In this document: positions 33,702-46,230 of the stretch, one piece after another
Numbering within the stretch: the stretch's first letter is position 1
Layout of the letters: every line of letters begins with the position of its first letter
Made by a program: the position numbers and the translations under genes
Assembly (NCBI GenBank): GCA_023213395.1
Contig: CM041465.1
Coordinates: forward strand, 217,689,741-217,753,740
Source: Cycas panzhihuaensis
Taxonomy: Eukaryota; Cycadophyta
Reading direction: 5' to 3'
DNA length: 64,000 bases
The notes under the pieces: generated by a model
Told to the model about the DNA's origin: nothing
Database searches by the model: none
The model's input: the letters and a program-made list of their open reading frames with translations, nothing else

Positions 33702-35978
33702 TGTGAGGTTGAGGGCATATTTGATAACTTTATTTTATATTAGAGAGCTTTAAATTATATTATTTTATATGTTGTTATATTTTCTATATGTATAAAATTT
33801 CAGAGGTGAAAAAGACTGGTTTTTTAAGCTGTTTAGTTGTCGAAATAGCTCCAAACTATATTGAAGGCCTAAAATTTTATGAAATTTTTTATAATCATAA
33901 ATTTTAATAAAATTTGATGTGTAGGGTCACCTAGCTAAGAGGATCATTTTTGTTTTATAGAACATCTTCAAATTTAGCTTGTAATAGCCAGGTTTGATTG
34001 AAACATGATTTTTTGCTACTATAGATGATTTACAAGTAATTTCTTTAAATTTAATTGATTTCTACTTAAATTTCTAAGCGTTTTAGTATATCTAAGTAAA
34101 ACATATATTTTGGGTTTGGCACCATTAAATTTAATTGAGTTTTAAGTGTAATTTTTTCTTAAAAAGGTTAAAATTTGTATATGAGTGACCTAGAGCACAT
34201 TCCTCATTGAAATCCGTTAAATATGAGCTAAAAATCTAAATTTTTTTTAAGGAATCTAGTAGATTTATGTCTCAAGAGAATTTTAAGACTAATCTCATAA
34301 AACTTCATCCACTGGTTAATGATATCTTTGTAGTTTTCTGGTGGATGCTGAATCTACCTACTCAACCCCATAAAAAATATTTCAAGGGAATTTCAAGCAT
34401 ATTCTTGGCCATTTTTAGATCTATTGGAGAAGGAAAAATTAATGTACATGTCAAGACAAAGATTTTGATATACTAAAGTTTGGATTCTGAGATTGTGAAT
34501 TTGGCAAGATTCTATTTTTGTGCTTTTTTTAGGCAAAAATTATTTATACCTTTTTAGAAATCAAACTTCACTGTCTTATTAGAAATAATATTCTAAATAA
34601 TTTTTTCTTCTATCATAAATTTAGATTCTATCATCTAGGTCTCTATATTTATAATTTTTATAAAATTTTACTTATTTATTATCATTTATAAATTTTGTAT
34701 AATAAAACCATAAAATATGGTAAAATTAGCATGCTTGTATATTTAGAAAAATCATCATTTTAGTAACAGGTTAATGTACTTTTTAGCCCTTTATGGATTT
34801 TGTATTAAAATTTATAAAATTATATTTGAAAACATTGTACTAAAGTAAGGGAAACCTTGAATCGGAAGCAACATTTAGTTTCCCTATTAAATCTAGCTTG
34901 CTCTCTCTATTTCCACATATAGCATAAAGCAACAACAATAACAAGTAAGCATGAAAGGCAAGTAAGCATTTAGCATCTTTATATTTCAATTTTTAGTTCA
35001 CATTATTCAGAAATAACTTGCACTATTTCTTAAAAGGAATCTCATTTGTATGACTTATATCATCAATTCTTGACTAGTGCACACACTCATCTTGGTTGAA
35101 ATAGACCATAGTTGGCTAAAATTTAGTCTCTAAGGAAGGTGTGGGTTTTATACTAGGTCTATTCTTAATCGAAATAGTGGTGGAGGGATAGGTTAGTCAT
35201 ACCTATGACATTCAATCATGGATAATCTTAATAACCACCTAGAAAAACTACAAATATTAATCAAGATTAAAATATACCTGGTCCAATATCCATCATAGTC
35301 ATGGGATATGCACCTATTATTTGACTCTTTGAAGGAGATATATAGCTACTCACTGGTGAACTAAGTGAGGACTAGGAGTACGTAGGCTCCATTATGACTT
35401 AGATTTCATCACTAAATGTAGGCGCATGTATCACGGGTGAAGTCCCTAATATGTATACCAGAAGTCCCCTTAGGCATCAACACCTCAACTACCTTGGACT
35501 TGAGATAGAGGTTTGGGTTTGATCACACATCCTACATCATACTTGGTTTTTAGTTATGTGCACCTACATGTCAACTTCTACATGGGAACAATCTTGATTA
35601 TATAATCACATGACACATCATTTATCTTTTTTATCCTTATATTACCATCTGTACACATCATCAAACCTTATTATGTTAGGAGTATTTTCCATAAGTATTG
35701 GTGACCTATTGTTATTGCTTGCCACTTAATCATATTTCCCCTATTACACTAGGTGTATCAGCCACATGTGTTAGTGGAATTTTTATTTACTATTTCTTCA
35801 CTATCTCTTTCACTTCATCATCTTCACCATGTCTTCTCAATTAAAGTAGAATGTAAAGTGCATCTTAAAAAGGAAATACAATTAGGATTTATAGTATATT
35901 AGAGTCAAGAATACTACTAAATATAAAGGCCTTAAGAGCACTTATCTGTAGCTTACACCTGTCATCCTTGCAATAGTA
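33702..35978 (+). other. Cop-2 long leader
   Basis: About 2.3 kb without a supported gene. The part 35100-35650 aligns by eye with the Cop-1 leader (7500-6980, minus strand), for example in the blocks around gaggtgtgggtttcaa-like, catagtcatgggatatgcacc and catcctacatcatactt. The piece at 34267-34476 is an isolated frame without support. Confidence 0.7.
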
Positions 35979-37000
35979 ATGGTGCCTACTTTTGGAGGAA
36001 TGCCACCTATAGCTCTAGTAGATCCTACAGTTAAATTATAATGGGAAATCAATAATGAGAAGATTCATGTAGGTATTCTATCATTTATTGATCACTCCTT
36101 GCATAATCTAATTGATGAAGAATAATATGATAGAGCCTGGAAAGTCCTTAAGGTTCTTAAAGAGAATTTTGATGTAAAGTCCGACCTTGAATTTGTTCAT
36201 CTAGTCTTAAAGATGAATAAGATGAAGATGCAAAAGGGACATGTACATGAAGCAATCAACCTCCTTTAACTAATCAAATAAGTAATAGACAAGGATTTGA
36301 AGACCTAATATATTACATAAAAATTCCTCATATAGTCCTATCTATATACTCCATATATCTAATTATAAGAACTTGCTTAGGAGTCTTCAATTAAGTGGAA
36401 CATTGAAGACACTTAACTTTGAAGCTCTTATAGAGAAGTTTATAGAATTTGATAAGATCTTTGATACTAATTTTACAACTTTAGATCCTCTTCCAGATGT
36501 AACTTTTGGCATGAAATAAGAAGTATGCTTCTTAAAGAATCAGGGTCCCTCTCATGGTAGAGAAAATAACTGAGCAAAAGGTAAAGGATGAGGCAGAGGA
36601 AATCAACCACAAGGTTAATAGAACCCTTAACAATAATAGCCTAAATAGTCTCAAGGCCAAGCATCATATTTTAATGCAATATAGTTAGGCCAAATTAGTA
36701 CTTCAAGGACTGGAAATAAACTTATTGTATGTGAAACGTATAATAAGAGAGGACATCTTATAAAGGATTATCGTATACTTGCATACAAGTTGTCTAAATT
36801 TCAATAGAAATACAAGGCTCACAATGTTGATAAAATATATAAAGAATAGTTTAGTAATGCAAGTTTTTCTAAAGCACATATTAAAAGACTTAAGGGAGAA
36901 GCCATTAATCAAACTAAGAGGTATTTTAAAGCCCATTATGGCTATACCAGTTATGATCTTGGATCACCAATGTAAACCCCTCTTAGAGTTGCAAACAACG
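35979..37000 (+). pseudogene. gag: Cop-2 gag
   Basis: From the ATG at 35979: WEINNEKIHVGILSFIDHSL, AWKVLKVLKENFDVKSDLEF and VHLVLKMNKMKMQKGHVHEA follow the Cop-1 gag (6578-6195), with stops in between. A later part near 36380-36500 reads LLRSLQLSGTLKTLNFEALI-like. The zinc-knuckle position near 36725-36765 reads CETYNKRGHLIKDYR: the last Cys is Tyr, as in Cop-1, so this change may be a family trait. Confidence 0.75.
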
Positions 37001-37009
37001 TAAATTCAA

Positions 37010-38280
37010 ACACCTCCTCATGGATCATGGATATAGAAGTGACATAGAATATGACCTATAATTGTGATTTATATCAAACTTTTGATTCTAATGTGTATAG
37101 TGTCATTCACATGGCTGATAAATCCCAACAACTAGTTGAAGGTATTGGAAACATATACCTGAAACTACTAAGTTTGAGAGATTTTACATTACTTGATATC
37201 TTGTACATTCCTAATCTGAAACCAAACCTACTCTCCTTATCCACTCTTGTCTCTTGTGGATTCAATCTTAGTGTTACTGCAAATGACCAGACTCTCCATG
37301 TCATTCACCCTCCAATAAATCGAGTGGTCTTGATTGGAGTACTTACTAGCAAATTATTTAGATTGAATGACATCCCATCTTTTGAAGCCAACTATACTCA
37401 AAGCCCTTATGCCAATGAAGACTATATTTTCAATATCACTTTGACACACCCTAACCTACCCTAAGAAGTTCTTTTGCATACTTGCATGGGCCACATTCAT
37501 ATTAATTGACTTAGAGATCTTTATTAGACCCTTTCAAGTCTACCCAAGTTCTCTTCCAAGCTCTTTAAATGTGAAGCCTATATCATAGCTAAATTTTATA
37601 GATAACCCTTTGTTGATAGTTAATGGAAATCAAGTCATCCTCTTCAATTGATATAGTCTAATCTATACAGACCAATGGCCATTACATCATTAAAGGAGAA
37701 ATTATATTACATATACTTCATTGATGATTTTACTAGGAAAGTATGGGTAGTTTTTCTAACCAAGAAAGATGAGGTATTTGGTGTCTTTAAAGCTTTTAAA
37801 ACTTGTGCTGAAAAGGAGTTAAGTTATCAGATTAAGTGTCTCTAAACAAATAATAGTAGAAAATATACCTCTACTAAGTTTGAAACCTATCTATGAGTCA
37901 GTGTCATCAAGTATCACACTATAATAGTAGGTACCCCCCAACAAAATGGAGTTGTTGAGCACATGAATGGGTCTATTATGAATATGCCTTATGCTATGTT
38001 GGTCTATAAAAATCACCTGCTTACCTATGGGTGGAAGCAATTTGGATAGTTATTTATTACATGAATGTTATTAGCCCATTTAAAGGAGGAACTTCTCCTA
38101 ATAAAAAGTGGGTTGGACAAACCCCCATTCCCTACCACTTTAAAATATTTAGCTCAACATATTATGACTATATACTAGATGGAGATAGAAATAAACTCCA
38201 ACCCATGGTACTTAAAGGCATCTTTGTTAGATATCCTATAGACAAGAAAGGATACAAGATATTTATACCTTCATAGTAGA
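37010..38280 (+). pseudogene. Cop-2 protease and integrase
   Basis: Near 37020 the protease site reads WIMDIEVT where Cop-1 has WIMDTGAT, so the active site is lost. The open piece 37051-37464 covers the protease end and the GAG-pre-integrase domain (LLDILYIPNLKPNLLSLSTL). Integrase follows: HMGHIHIN, YFIDDFTRKVWVVFLTKKDE, CL-TNNSRKYTS (second catalytic Asp is Asn) and GTPQQNGVVEHMN with the Glu kept. Frame changes occur near 38010. Segment 38031-38276 is the integrase C-terminal part (KKWVGQTPIPYHFKIF). Confidence 0.8.
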
Positions 38281-38924
38281 AGATTATCATCGATAGAGAT
38301 GTGGTGTTTGTTAAAACTGGGGATCAATTGTTACAATTGAACTCTAAAATATTAAACCATCATTATTATAATGCTACTTAATATGATATACAAATTCTAA
38401 ACTTTGGGGGTGGAGACACTCAAGAGTTACTCAAACTATTAGAATATGATAATAGAGTCATAGAGGATAGTAGTTATGACTTTGAACTAATGAATATACA
38501 TCATACACCACCATTCAAGAATAATGGAGTTGACAAAGATAAAGTAGTGGCAGATGGACCATGCTCCCCAAATGCATCAACATCCTCCTCAATAAATATG
38601 CAAAATGATCCTTTTCATGATCCTAATGAAGATCATATAGTTGGAGAAATGAGGATCTCATTCCCATCTTAAGGTTCTCATAAAGCCCGTTAGTTGAATA
38701 AAGATATACAACCTGATGAGGTGGGCAAAATTAGCACTTCAAGTGCCTATAGAGCCAAGATATAGGAATCACTTTTCATTAAGTTAAAACTAGTAGAACT
38801 ACATCTTAATCTCAATAAAGAGCCCCTCTTGTACTAAGAAGCTATAAAATACATAGCTTAGAGGAATGTCATAAATGAAGAGTATCAATCTCTCATAAAA
38901 AATAGTACATAGGAGCTTATCAAC
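38281..38924 (+). pseudogene. Cop-2 linker between integrase and RT
   Basis: Matches the Cop-1 frame at 4330-3600 minus strand: DPFHDPNEDHIVGEMRISFP at 38600 corresponds to DPFQDQNEDQEVVEMKTSFP in Cop-1. It has several stops. Confidence 0.7.
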
Positions 38925-39504
38925 CTACCACTTAGAAGAAAGGTAGTTCAAAATAAATGAGTGTACAAAAATAAATACAAATCTAATGGCATCCTTGAAA
39001 AACATAAGGCAAGGTTCATAGTAAAGGGATTCACACAAAAATAAGGCATTGAGTACAGTAAAGTCTTTGCACCTATGACTAAGCGACCCATAATCAGAAC
39101 TCTTATGGCCTTGGTAGCTCAACAGGGCTAGAAGATTTACCAACTTGATGTGAAAACTGCATTTCTCAATGGTGATCTTGAAGAAGAAATCTATATGGCT
39201 CAACCTAAAGGATTTTATATTACTAGTCAAGAGCATAAGGTGTATAGGCTTAAAAAGTCCTTGTACAACCTTAAACAAGCCCCTCATGCTTGGTTTACCA
39301 AGTTGTCAGAAAGAATGAAGTAACTTAGATATAAGGTTTGTGACTACTAGGATATTGATACAACATTGTTCATCAAATGCTAAAAAGATAAAGTTACTTA
39401 TCTCTTAATCTTTGTGCATGATATGCTTATAATAGGGAAAAGTGAATAGGCAATCAACAAGCTAAAGAAGGACTTAGCTAAAATGTTTGAATTATCTAAC
39501 CTTG
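38925..39504 (+). pseudogene. Cop-2 reverse transcriptase, first part
   Basis: Reads [34 protein letters not shown] (first catalytic Asp kept), [15 protein letters not shown] and IFVHDMLIIG, where the active-site Asp of FVDDML is His. The frame ends at LAKMFELSNL, where Gyp-2 is inserted, and continues at 46231. Confidence 0.85.
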
Positions 39505-39920
39505 TGGGATGTATCCTCTTATAGATACTCCTTAAGATAGTAAAATAATGATAATTGCAACCACTTTAGTTTGACCAATAGGGCAAGAAAATCATCAAAA
39601 ATTCTCACAAGAATATAAGAGCACCAATTGATCACCAAAAATAAAGAGTATTATAGTATAATCTTTATAAGAGTAACATCAAGCTAACCATATTTTATAA
39701 TTTATGATCTTTATATAGATAGAAGAGGGTCTTTTATATGTAATCCTATTAGTGGCCTAAGTGGCATTACATTTTATTAGATAGCATAGCTGCCTTGCAT
39801 ACCATTGGCCAACTTATCGACTTGTGCGCAAAGTTCCATAATTAACCTTATCTCTTAACCTCTTGATAGCTCTCCATATAATAGTATTTTGCATAGCTTA
39901 GTAACATGAGTTATATAACA
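39505..39920 (-). repeat. Gyp-2 3' LTR
   Basis: 416 bp, begins tgggatgtatcc and ends ttatataaca. It pairs with 45816-46230. The polypurine tract (plus strand agtcccctcccttg) follows at 39921-39934. Confidence 0.9.
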
Positions 39921-40699
39921 AGTCCCCTCCCTTGAGATGTTGAGTCCTTGACATATTTGAGATGCAAGTGCTTCTTGATAAAATTATCATATTCCTAAGT
40001 TGCGTTGTTAGAGTTATAGCATGCCCACTGTATTAAATATTCTAAAATAGATTGATTCCAGAGAGGGCATTATCTACTAACGAGTATATGTTTTAGAGGT
40101 ATGGGTAGGGTTTTTTCTTTATCCAAAATTGGTAGGCTTGTCTAAGGGACATGGGTTTTACTTAGACACTTTTAGAGATAGGATATGTGAAAAACATTAT
40201 GCATGTTGTTGGTAAGAGGAAGGTTAAGAGGGTATGCAACTTCACTAATATATTTGAGGACTTTATAGGGGCCATAATATTGAGGGTTAAGTTTGTGATT
40301 CTTATGATGGCAAAGGGATTATTACTTATGAGGTTATAAATGAAGGAATACAAGATCACCAATATTGAAGGAGCGATCAAAATGGTGGCAGTCTACTAAT
40401 TGTTTCATTTGATTATGGGCTATGGATAGGTTTTGTTTAAGGGTGTGGAGAATTTGGTCCATATATTGTAATTTTTATTGCACTATTTTTATGCAGAGGT
40501 CAGTGGCCAAGGTGTGGTGGGGCAGTGGGGGATACCCATAGAGAGCCAAAAATAGGGATATTCCAATGGCTAAATGATGTGAGGAGTTGTACTAATACTT
40601 ATGTAAGGCTGTTTATAATGTCTATTTAGACAGGTGGTCAAATGTAAAGAAGCATAAGTAGGTCTCCAGAGTTTTTTTAAGGACCTATAATTGGCCATT

Positions 40700-41200
40700 A
40701 GTCTGTGGATGGTATGATGAGCTCATATTAAATGATGTTCCTGATATGCAAAATAGCTCCTACCAGAAGGATCTAGTAGATTTAGGATCTTGGTCACATA
40801 CAATAATGGATGGAAAACTCTCTAAATGAAAGATTATTTGGAGGTAAATATCATCGATATGTGGAGCCTTATAGGTTATATAGAAATGTAAGAAGTGGGC
40901 ATATTTTATCAACCTATCTATGACTACTAAAATAGAGTTAGAACCAATAGATAATGGTAAGCCCATTATAAAGTAAATGGCAATAGCTTGCCATTTACCT
41001 TATGGGATATGCAATAATTAAAGGAGGCCTAATTGAGGTTTCATATCAGCTTTATTACATTGACATGTATCACATTCAGAGATAAAGGTAAGGATGGTGG
41101 ATTTTATTTTTAGCCAAAAGAAGTCATATTATATCCTACAATAAGTTTTATCAAAACTGGAATGAGCACCAAGAGGGGAAGAATGATATTTTGATAAAAT
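40700..41200 (-). pseudogene. Gyp-2 integrase core
   Basis: Open piece 40760-40966 reads MGLPLSIGSNSILVVIDRLI, KYAHFLHFYITYKAP and FPSIIVCDQDPKSTRSFW, the Gypsy integrase core; both Asp positions are present. Upstream the zinc-binding Cys/His region (about 41080-41040) is recognisable as CDTCQCNKADMKP-like. The part downstream to 39940 would hold the C-terminal domain; I saw no clear chromodomain. Confidence 0.8.
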
Positions 41201-41349
41201 TTGAGGAATGAAAGTTAAGTAGGGGTGTACAAATATGTGATTTTTATATAAGAGAAGGTTGTTATGGATGGACCAATCCTTATGAGTGTGGATCTTATCA
41301 GCCTAGTATGATAAATCTAGTTAGGATTAGTTAGTCATAGCTAAGTCCT

Positions 41350-42560
41350 ATATCCATGTTAGTTGTGGGGAAGAAATGGTATAAATTGCAGGGTTCTCAA
41401 TGTGATAGATGTTATCATCAAGTGTAGGGGAAAGTAGCCTCAAGAGAGCATCTATTACAATGTTATCTTTCCCCTTTTTATATATGATTATAAAGTCAAA
41501 GACTTGAAGGCAGTCAACCCATTTAGTTTGCTCTTCCGAGAGGATTGGTTGATCTAGTAAGTGGTGAAGGCTATGATGATCAATGGGGATAGTAAATTTA
41601 GAGCCAAGTAGATACTGTCACCATTTATCGATAGCATGAAGGATGGCCTACATTTCTTTTTTATAGGTAGACAATCTACACTCATGGTCTTTGAGTTTTT
41701 GACTTTTAAAAGCGATGGGGTGGAAGTCCTGCATTATGACTACACCCAGACTAAACTCAGAGACATTCTAATTAGAATGGTCAAGTAAGGTCAAGTAGGG
41801 CCAAAACTAGGGTGGTTATCATGACCTCCTTTAGATGGAGGAAAGGCTCATTGGCTGAGAGGGACCAATGAAAGGAATCCTTCCTAAGTAAGTGGGTTAA
41901 AGGGGTGGTTAGTGTGGTATAATTTTGAATGAACCAATAATAAAATTTGGTAAGCCCAAGGAAAGTATGCAATTAGGTAAAGGTTTTTAGGGTTGGCTAA
42001 TTGGTGATGATAAATATTTTATTGGGATCCATCCAAAACCCTACAAAGGATATAATATGACTAAGGTATTGTAGTTCAGATTTCCTAAACTCATATTTAA
42101 AGAGTTTAGCATATAATTTATTCTCAACCAAAATCTGAAGGACTATTTCTAGATGTAAGATATGAGTAAGCATGTTTGAACTATAGATAAGAATATCATC
42201 AAAGAAGATGATGATAAATTTTCACATGTATGGGGAAAAGATCTTTTTTATGAGGGATTGGAAGGTAGCCAGAGTATTACATAGGCCAAATGACATGATC
42301 TAGAACTCAAAATAGCCATGGTAGGTTTGGAAAGCATTTTTATATTGATCCTCCAACAAGATAGGGATTTGGTAATATCTTGACTATAAATTAAGTTTGG
42401 AAAAAACTACAGCACCATGGATCTCATCTAACATGTCATCGATTTGTGGCACGAGGAACTTATTTTTTATAGTGATCTTATTAAATGCATGATAGTTAAT
42501 GCAAAGTCAAAAATATTCATCTTTTTTGTGAACTAGAATGATGGGTGTTGTATACAAACT
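41350..42560 (-). pseudogene. Gyp-2 reverse transcriptase and RNase H
   Basis: Minus-strand reading from 42560: [29 protein letters not shown], then FFDDILIYS at about 42207-42181 with both catalytic Asp residues. The RT/RNase H border is the open piece 41781-41972 (FLGLTKFYYWFIQNYTTLTT, PLTHLLRKDSFHW). RNase H continues to about 41350 with stops. Confidence 0.85.
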
Positions 42561-43149
42561 TTTACTAGGTTAGATGATGCCCATATCTAGCAATTCCCTT
42601 ATGATATTTTTGATTTCATTTTTTATAAGTAAGAGTTCCTATATGGTCGAAGACTAATCAAGTTATGTAAGGTTTGTAACTTAATAGTGTGATAACAACC
42701 TTGATCGAGTAGGGGGGTAGCAAGTAATGGAGTAAATATAGATTGGTATCAATCTAATACTTGCTAGATATTAGGGTGAATGCTGGAAGGGGCCTAGATA
42801 TGATTAAGATGAACAATATATCTTATATTACCATTGAGTTATCAGCACATTCGAGTGGGTGAGATTACTTTGTTGGGGAGCCTTGCATCCCATAAAGTTT
42901 ATGTGAGTAGCCTGTGTGATCTTTGAATATAAAGAATGGAGTTATAGGTGAGTTATTAGTACTATAAGTTCTTAGAGTCTCAAGCCACTATACACTAAGA
43001 ATTGCATCTGACCCACCTATAAATAAGGCATAAAAATTAGAGACAAGGGTATATGAGCCAATGTGAACTGTGAGGTTTTTTATTGCTCATGCATAGTAAA
43101 GGATGTGATGACTAGGTAAGGACTAGGTGAAGCATGTCTTAGGTTCTAT

Positions 43150-43260
43150 ATAAAGATTTAGTTGTAAAGTAATGGATATGTCGATGAAATTTAATAACAT
43201 GTGACCATCAATCAAAATAGTGATTGGGTTTTTTTAAAGTATTCCTTTAACTCAGAGTGG
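43150..43260 (-). pseudogene. Gyp-2 protease remnant
   Basis: Minus strand reads LIDGHMLLNFIDISITLQLN, matching Gyp-1 near 27770. The usual DSGA reads DGHM, so the site is damaged. Confidence 0.6.
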
Positions 43261-43599
43261 TTTAGGATATGAGGTGGAAATAATGGCTAATAAGGAAACT
43301 TCAGATTCAGGATTAAGAGGAAACTAATTAGTAGAATAGTCTTGGGGTTAATTATTATAGTTGTGCTTGATCTCAAGGTCATCTTCTAAAGATAAGTCAG
43401 GGTCAATTGTAAAACCATCTTCCTATCTTTATAGATTCTACCATGACCAGTGGTCTATTTTTTAGAACATTACATATATAGATTGGCTTCTCAATGGTGT
43501 TGTACCTCTATTGGAGTGATGTGAATGGACTTTGAGGATGGTTCTTCTATGTGCTACTTGAGAGATGTATATGGTATGTATTTTGGTCATGGGCACGAT

Positions 43600-44468
43600 T
43601 GTTGGTAGTCAATTGGGTATGGTCTTTGGGACCAGGCAGTATCTCATTTATAATTAGCTTATTAGGATAATGGAAATCAACTAAAGTCTTGTCTAAATGG
43701 AGGAGGCCTTTCTAAGGTAAATTCTACTTCTACTACTTTAGCCATGTTGATTACATCTTTTAGAGTGGCTAGGGATACCATCTTTAGGTGCATTTCGATG
43801 CACTCTTTAAGCTTAGACATATATATATCTATCTTTATCCATTTGTCTAATTATTGATCAACCTAATTATGTAAAGATTGGAACTCATCAGTGTATACTT
43901 CGATAGAGGATACTTGTTTCAACCATGTTAGTTATGTGAAAAAAAATTAGTTCCAAGTATCTTCATACTGCTTAAAAAATAGGTAGAGAAGTGTACCTAA
44001 GACTAACTAAAGGATACTCTCACTTCCACTATCAGAACTAATGGGTGCTTTCCCATCTAAGTGAATGGAAGTAAATATAAGTTGTTTATTTACTGACATT
44101 GAGTTGATGATCCAACTTCATGCATTGTTCTTGTTAAGATTAGGATTAAATATGGGTGTGTTGATCTTATGATGAAATGGTTGCTACTAATGTAGAGGTG
44201 GAGTCAAGGTTTGCTATAGTATAGGGCTAACTGAAGAGGAGGTTATTAGTTGCTAAATATAAATGTTGTTTATCTTCTTAAGTACCACTTATTTATTAGC
44301 ATGAGATACCAAGATTGACATATTTGTATAAACTTTTGTCTGTATGGTAGCTACTTCATTTTTAACCTCCTCATGTAAGTGGTCTAGATCTTATTTAATT
44401 TTTTCCTAAATGTTAGTGACTTAGGCCTCAAGTGTAGAAATTTTATCACTGTTGCTTAGAGGAGCCAT
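43600..44468 (-). pseudogene. gag: Gyp-2 gag
   Basis: The ATG at 44468 begins MAPLSSNSDKISTLEA, then VTNI, DLDHLHEEVKNEVATIQTKV and YTNMSILVSHANK. The N-terminal helix region is a likely coiled coil. Later parts follow Gyp-1 gag with stops. The start is supported by the shared Met-Ala-Pro in Gyp-1. Confidence 0.75.
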
Positions 44469-44889
44469 GGAGAAAGGGCATAAAGAGGTGGGAATAAGTA
44501 GAAAGAAGTTGGAATAAACAAAGTGAGAAAGATTAAGAAAGAACAGGACATAAGAATTTGGGAGTTATTAAGGGAAAAAGAAGGGGGCAAAATAGGGAGA
44601 TTATGGGGTGTCTATAGCCTATTGACCCCAAAAATTTACATAAATAAGATATCAAGTTCAGTCAAAAAAGTGCAAAAAACTCATTTAGATGAGGTGTATA
44701 AGGTGTAAAGGTGGTTTGGGGGTGGTGGGGCCCACCAATAACCTAGGTACTAAAAACCGTGAAAATTACTTATATGTACTAACCTAGTACAAACTGACCA
44801 GTATGACATGCTAATTTAAATAATGTATATAAGTTGTAGGGGTAAATTTTAGCTGTGAATCTGCATCGTGAAGATTGACTAAGTGGAGT

Positions 44890-44966
44890 TTTTTTTTTTT
44901 TTTTTCCTTCTTCTTCTTTCTTCTTTCTTTCTTTCTTTCTTTCTTTTTCTTTTCCTTTCTTTTTTC
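44890..44966 (-). repeat. Pyrimidine tract and TTTC microsatellite in the Gyp-2 leader
   Basis: A run of about 20 T is followed by TTC and TTTC repeats on the plus strand (GAAA repeats in the element RNA). It lies at the same place as the Gyp-1 tract, upstream of gag. The 75-codon frame at 44779-45006 is an artefact of this repeat. Confidence 0.85.
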
Positions 44967-45128
44967 TTGTAGTGAGTCTGACTGTGCTAATAGGTTCTGA
45001 GTTCAAGCAGTAAATGAAAATATAATTTTTTTTTTTTTTTTTTAAATATGAGGTGACTTATGATATAAATCAAGAAGTAGAGTATATGGAGTAGAGTGTC
45101 CTACCAACCACTAAACAAGTTGGGCTTG

Positions 45129-45212
45129 GTCATATAGGCCTGTCAATAAACTGTAAAAGTTTGGGGCAAGTAGCTTCATGGCACTAACTGCTAACCACTA
45201 TACTACAAGACT
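45129..45212 (-). other. tRNA-like segment in the Gyp-2 leader
   Basis: Minus strand begins AGTCTTGTAGTATAGTGGTT; TTGTAGTATAGTGGT is the same 15 bases as in plant tRNA-Asp. A hairpin AAACT-TTTAC-AGTTT sits at the same place as the different hairpin of Gyp-1. The 3' acceptor side is worn. Confidence 0.5.
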
Positions 45213-45800
45213 TTAGCAGTCGATAATTTGCCTATACTAGAAAGGATTTAGGACCTAAAGGGGTCCTCTTATATATCCAAAGGTACGTGGAAACGTACAT
45301 CCATAGCCAGGTTCTATCTAGAGCTTAGTTTAGGAGTGTTATCTCTAGTCTTTCATGCAAGGGATAGAAAAACCAAAATGTGCTTAGCAAAAATGACAAA
45401 TCCTTATGATATTTAAAGATCCATAGTACAGAGTCTCTACCTAACTACTTGGGTAGTCACCTAGTGGTGTTATCTACCCAAAAAAGAGAGGTGAGAGGGA
45501 GAAAGGGTAGCTACCCAATAGTGTTATCTACCCTTGAGATACAATTCAATGTAGAAATTGAAATACAAAAATGAAATTAAAACTAGATAAAAAGTAGAAA
45601 GATAAATTATTCGCATTACCTAGAGGAATAAATTCCCCTTCCCTCATGACTCTTGGACTGTCTTGGTACTATTCCTCAATCTCTATAAAGATAATACTAA
45701 GTGAAGGTCTTTCCTTAGTCTCTGCTAGGGTAGAAAGAGTATTTAATTTGATAGAAAAAAAATAATTAATTTTCTGAGCAGCTTCCCATGATCGTAATAT

Positions 45801-45813
45801 AACTTTGATACCA
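45801..45813 (-). other. Gyp-2 primer-binding site
   Basis: Minus strand reads TGGTATCAAAGTT, two bases from the LTR, the same as in Gyp-1. Confidence 0.85.
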
Positions 45814-45815
45814 CT

Positions 45816-46230
45816 TAGGCAGTATCCTCTCATAGGTGCTCCTTAAGATAGCAAAATAATGACAATTGCAACCACTTTAGTTTAACCAATAGGATAACCA
45901 AATCATTAGAAAATCTCATAAGAACACAAGAGCGCCAATTGATCACCGAAAATAAAGAGTATTGTAGCATAATCTTTATAAAAGTAACATCAAGCTAACC
46001 ATCTTTTATAATCTATGACCTTTATATAGACAAAAGAGGGTCTTTCACATGCAATCCTATTAGTGGTCCAAGCAACCTTACATTCTATTAGATAACATAG
46101 CGACCTTACATACCATTGGCAGCTTATAATCTCCTACATAAAGTTCCATAATTAACCTTATCTCTTAACCTCCTAATAGCTCTCTGTATAATAGTGTTTT
46201 ATATAGCTTAGTGAGATGAGTTATATAATA
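45816..46230 (-). repeat. Gyp-2 5' LTR
   Basis: 415 bp, pairs with 39505-39920 at roughly 85-90 percent by eye. Terminal bases are worn (TA at both ends). Confidence 0.9.

Larger units (their letters stand above)
39505..46230 (-). mobile_element. Gyp-2: Ty3/Gypsy element inside the RT of Cop-2
   Basis: A minus-strand element of about 6.7 kb, sister of Gyp-1, with LTRs at 39505-39920 and 45816-46230. The host frame is cut between 39504 (ccttg) and 46231, where gttaa then cctta follows, so the target duplication was probably cctta-like with five extra bases. Gag, protease, RT, RNase H and integrase are all recognisable with many stops. It must be younger than Cop-2. Confidence 0.9.

Noticed and set aside
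33702-35978. Another nested element inside the Cop-2 leader
   Set aside because: Length matches the Cop-1 leader and parts align with it, so no insertion is needed.
44779-45006. 75-codon Lys-rich minus-strand frame
   Set aside because: Translation of the GAAA microsatellite in the Gyp-2 leader.
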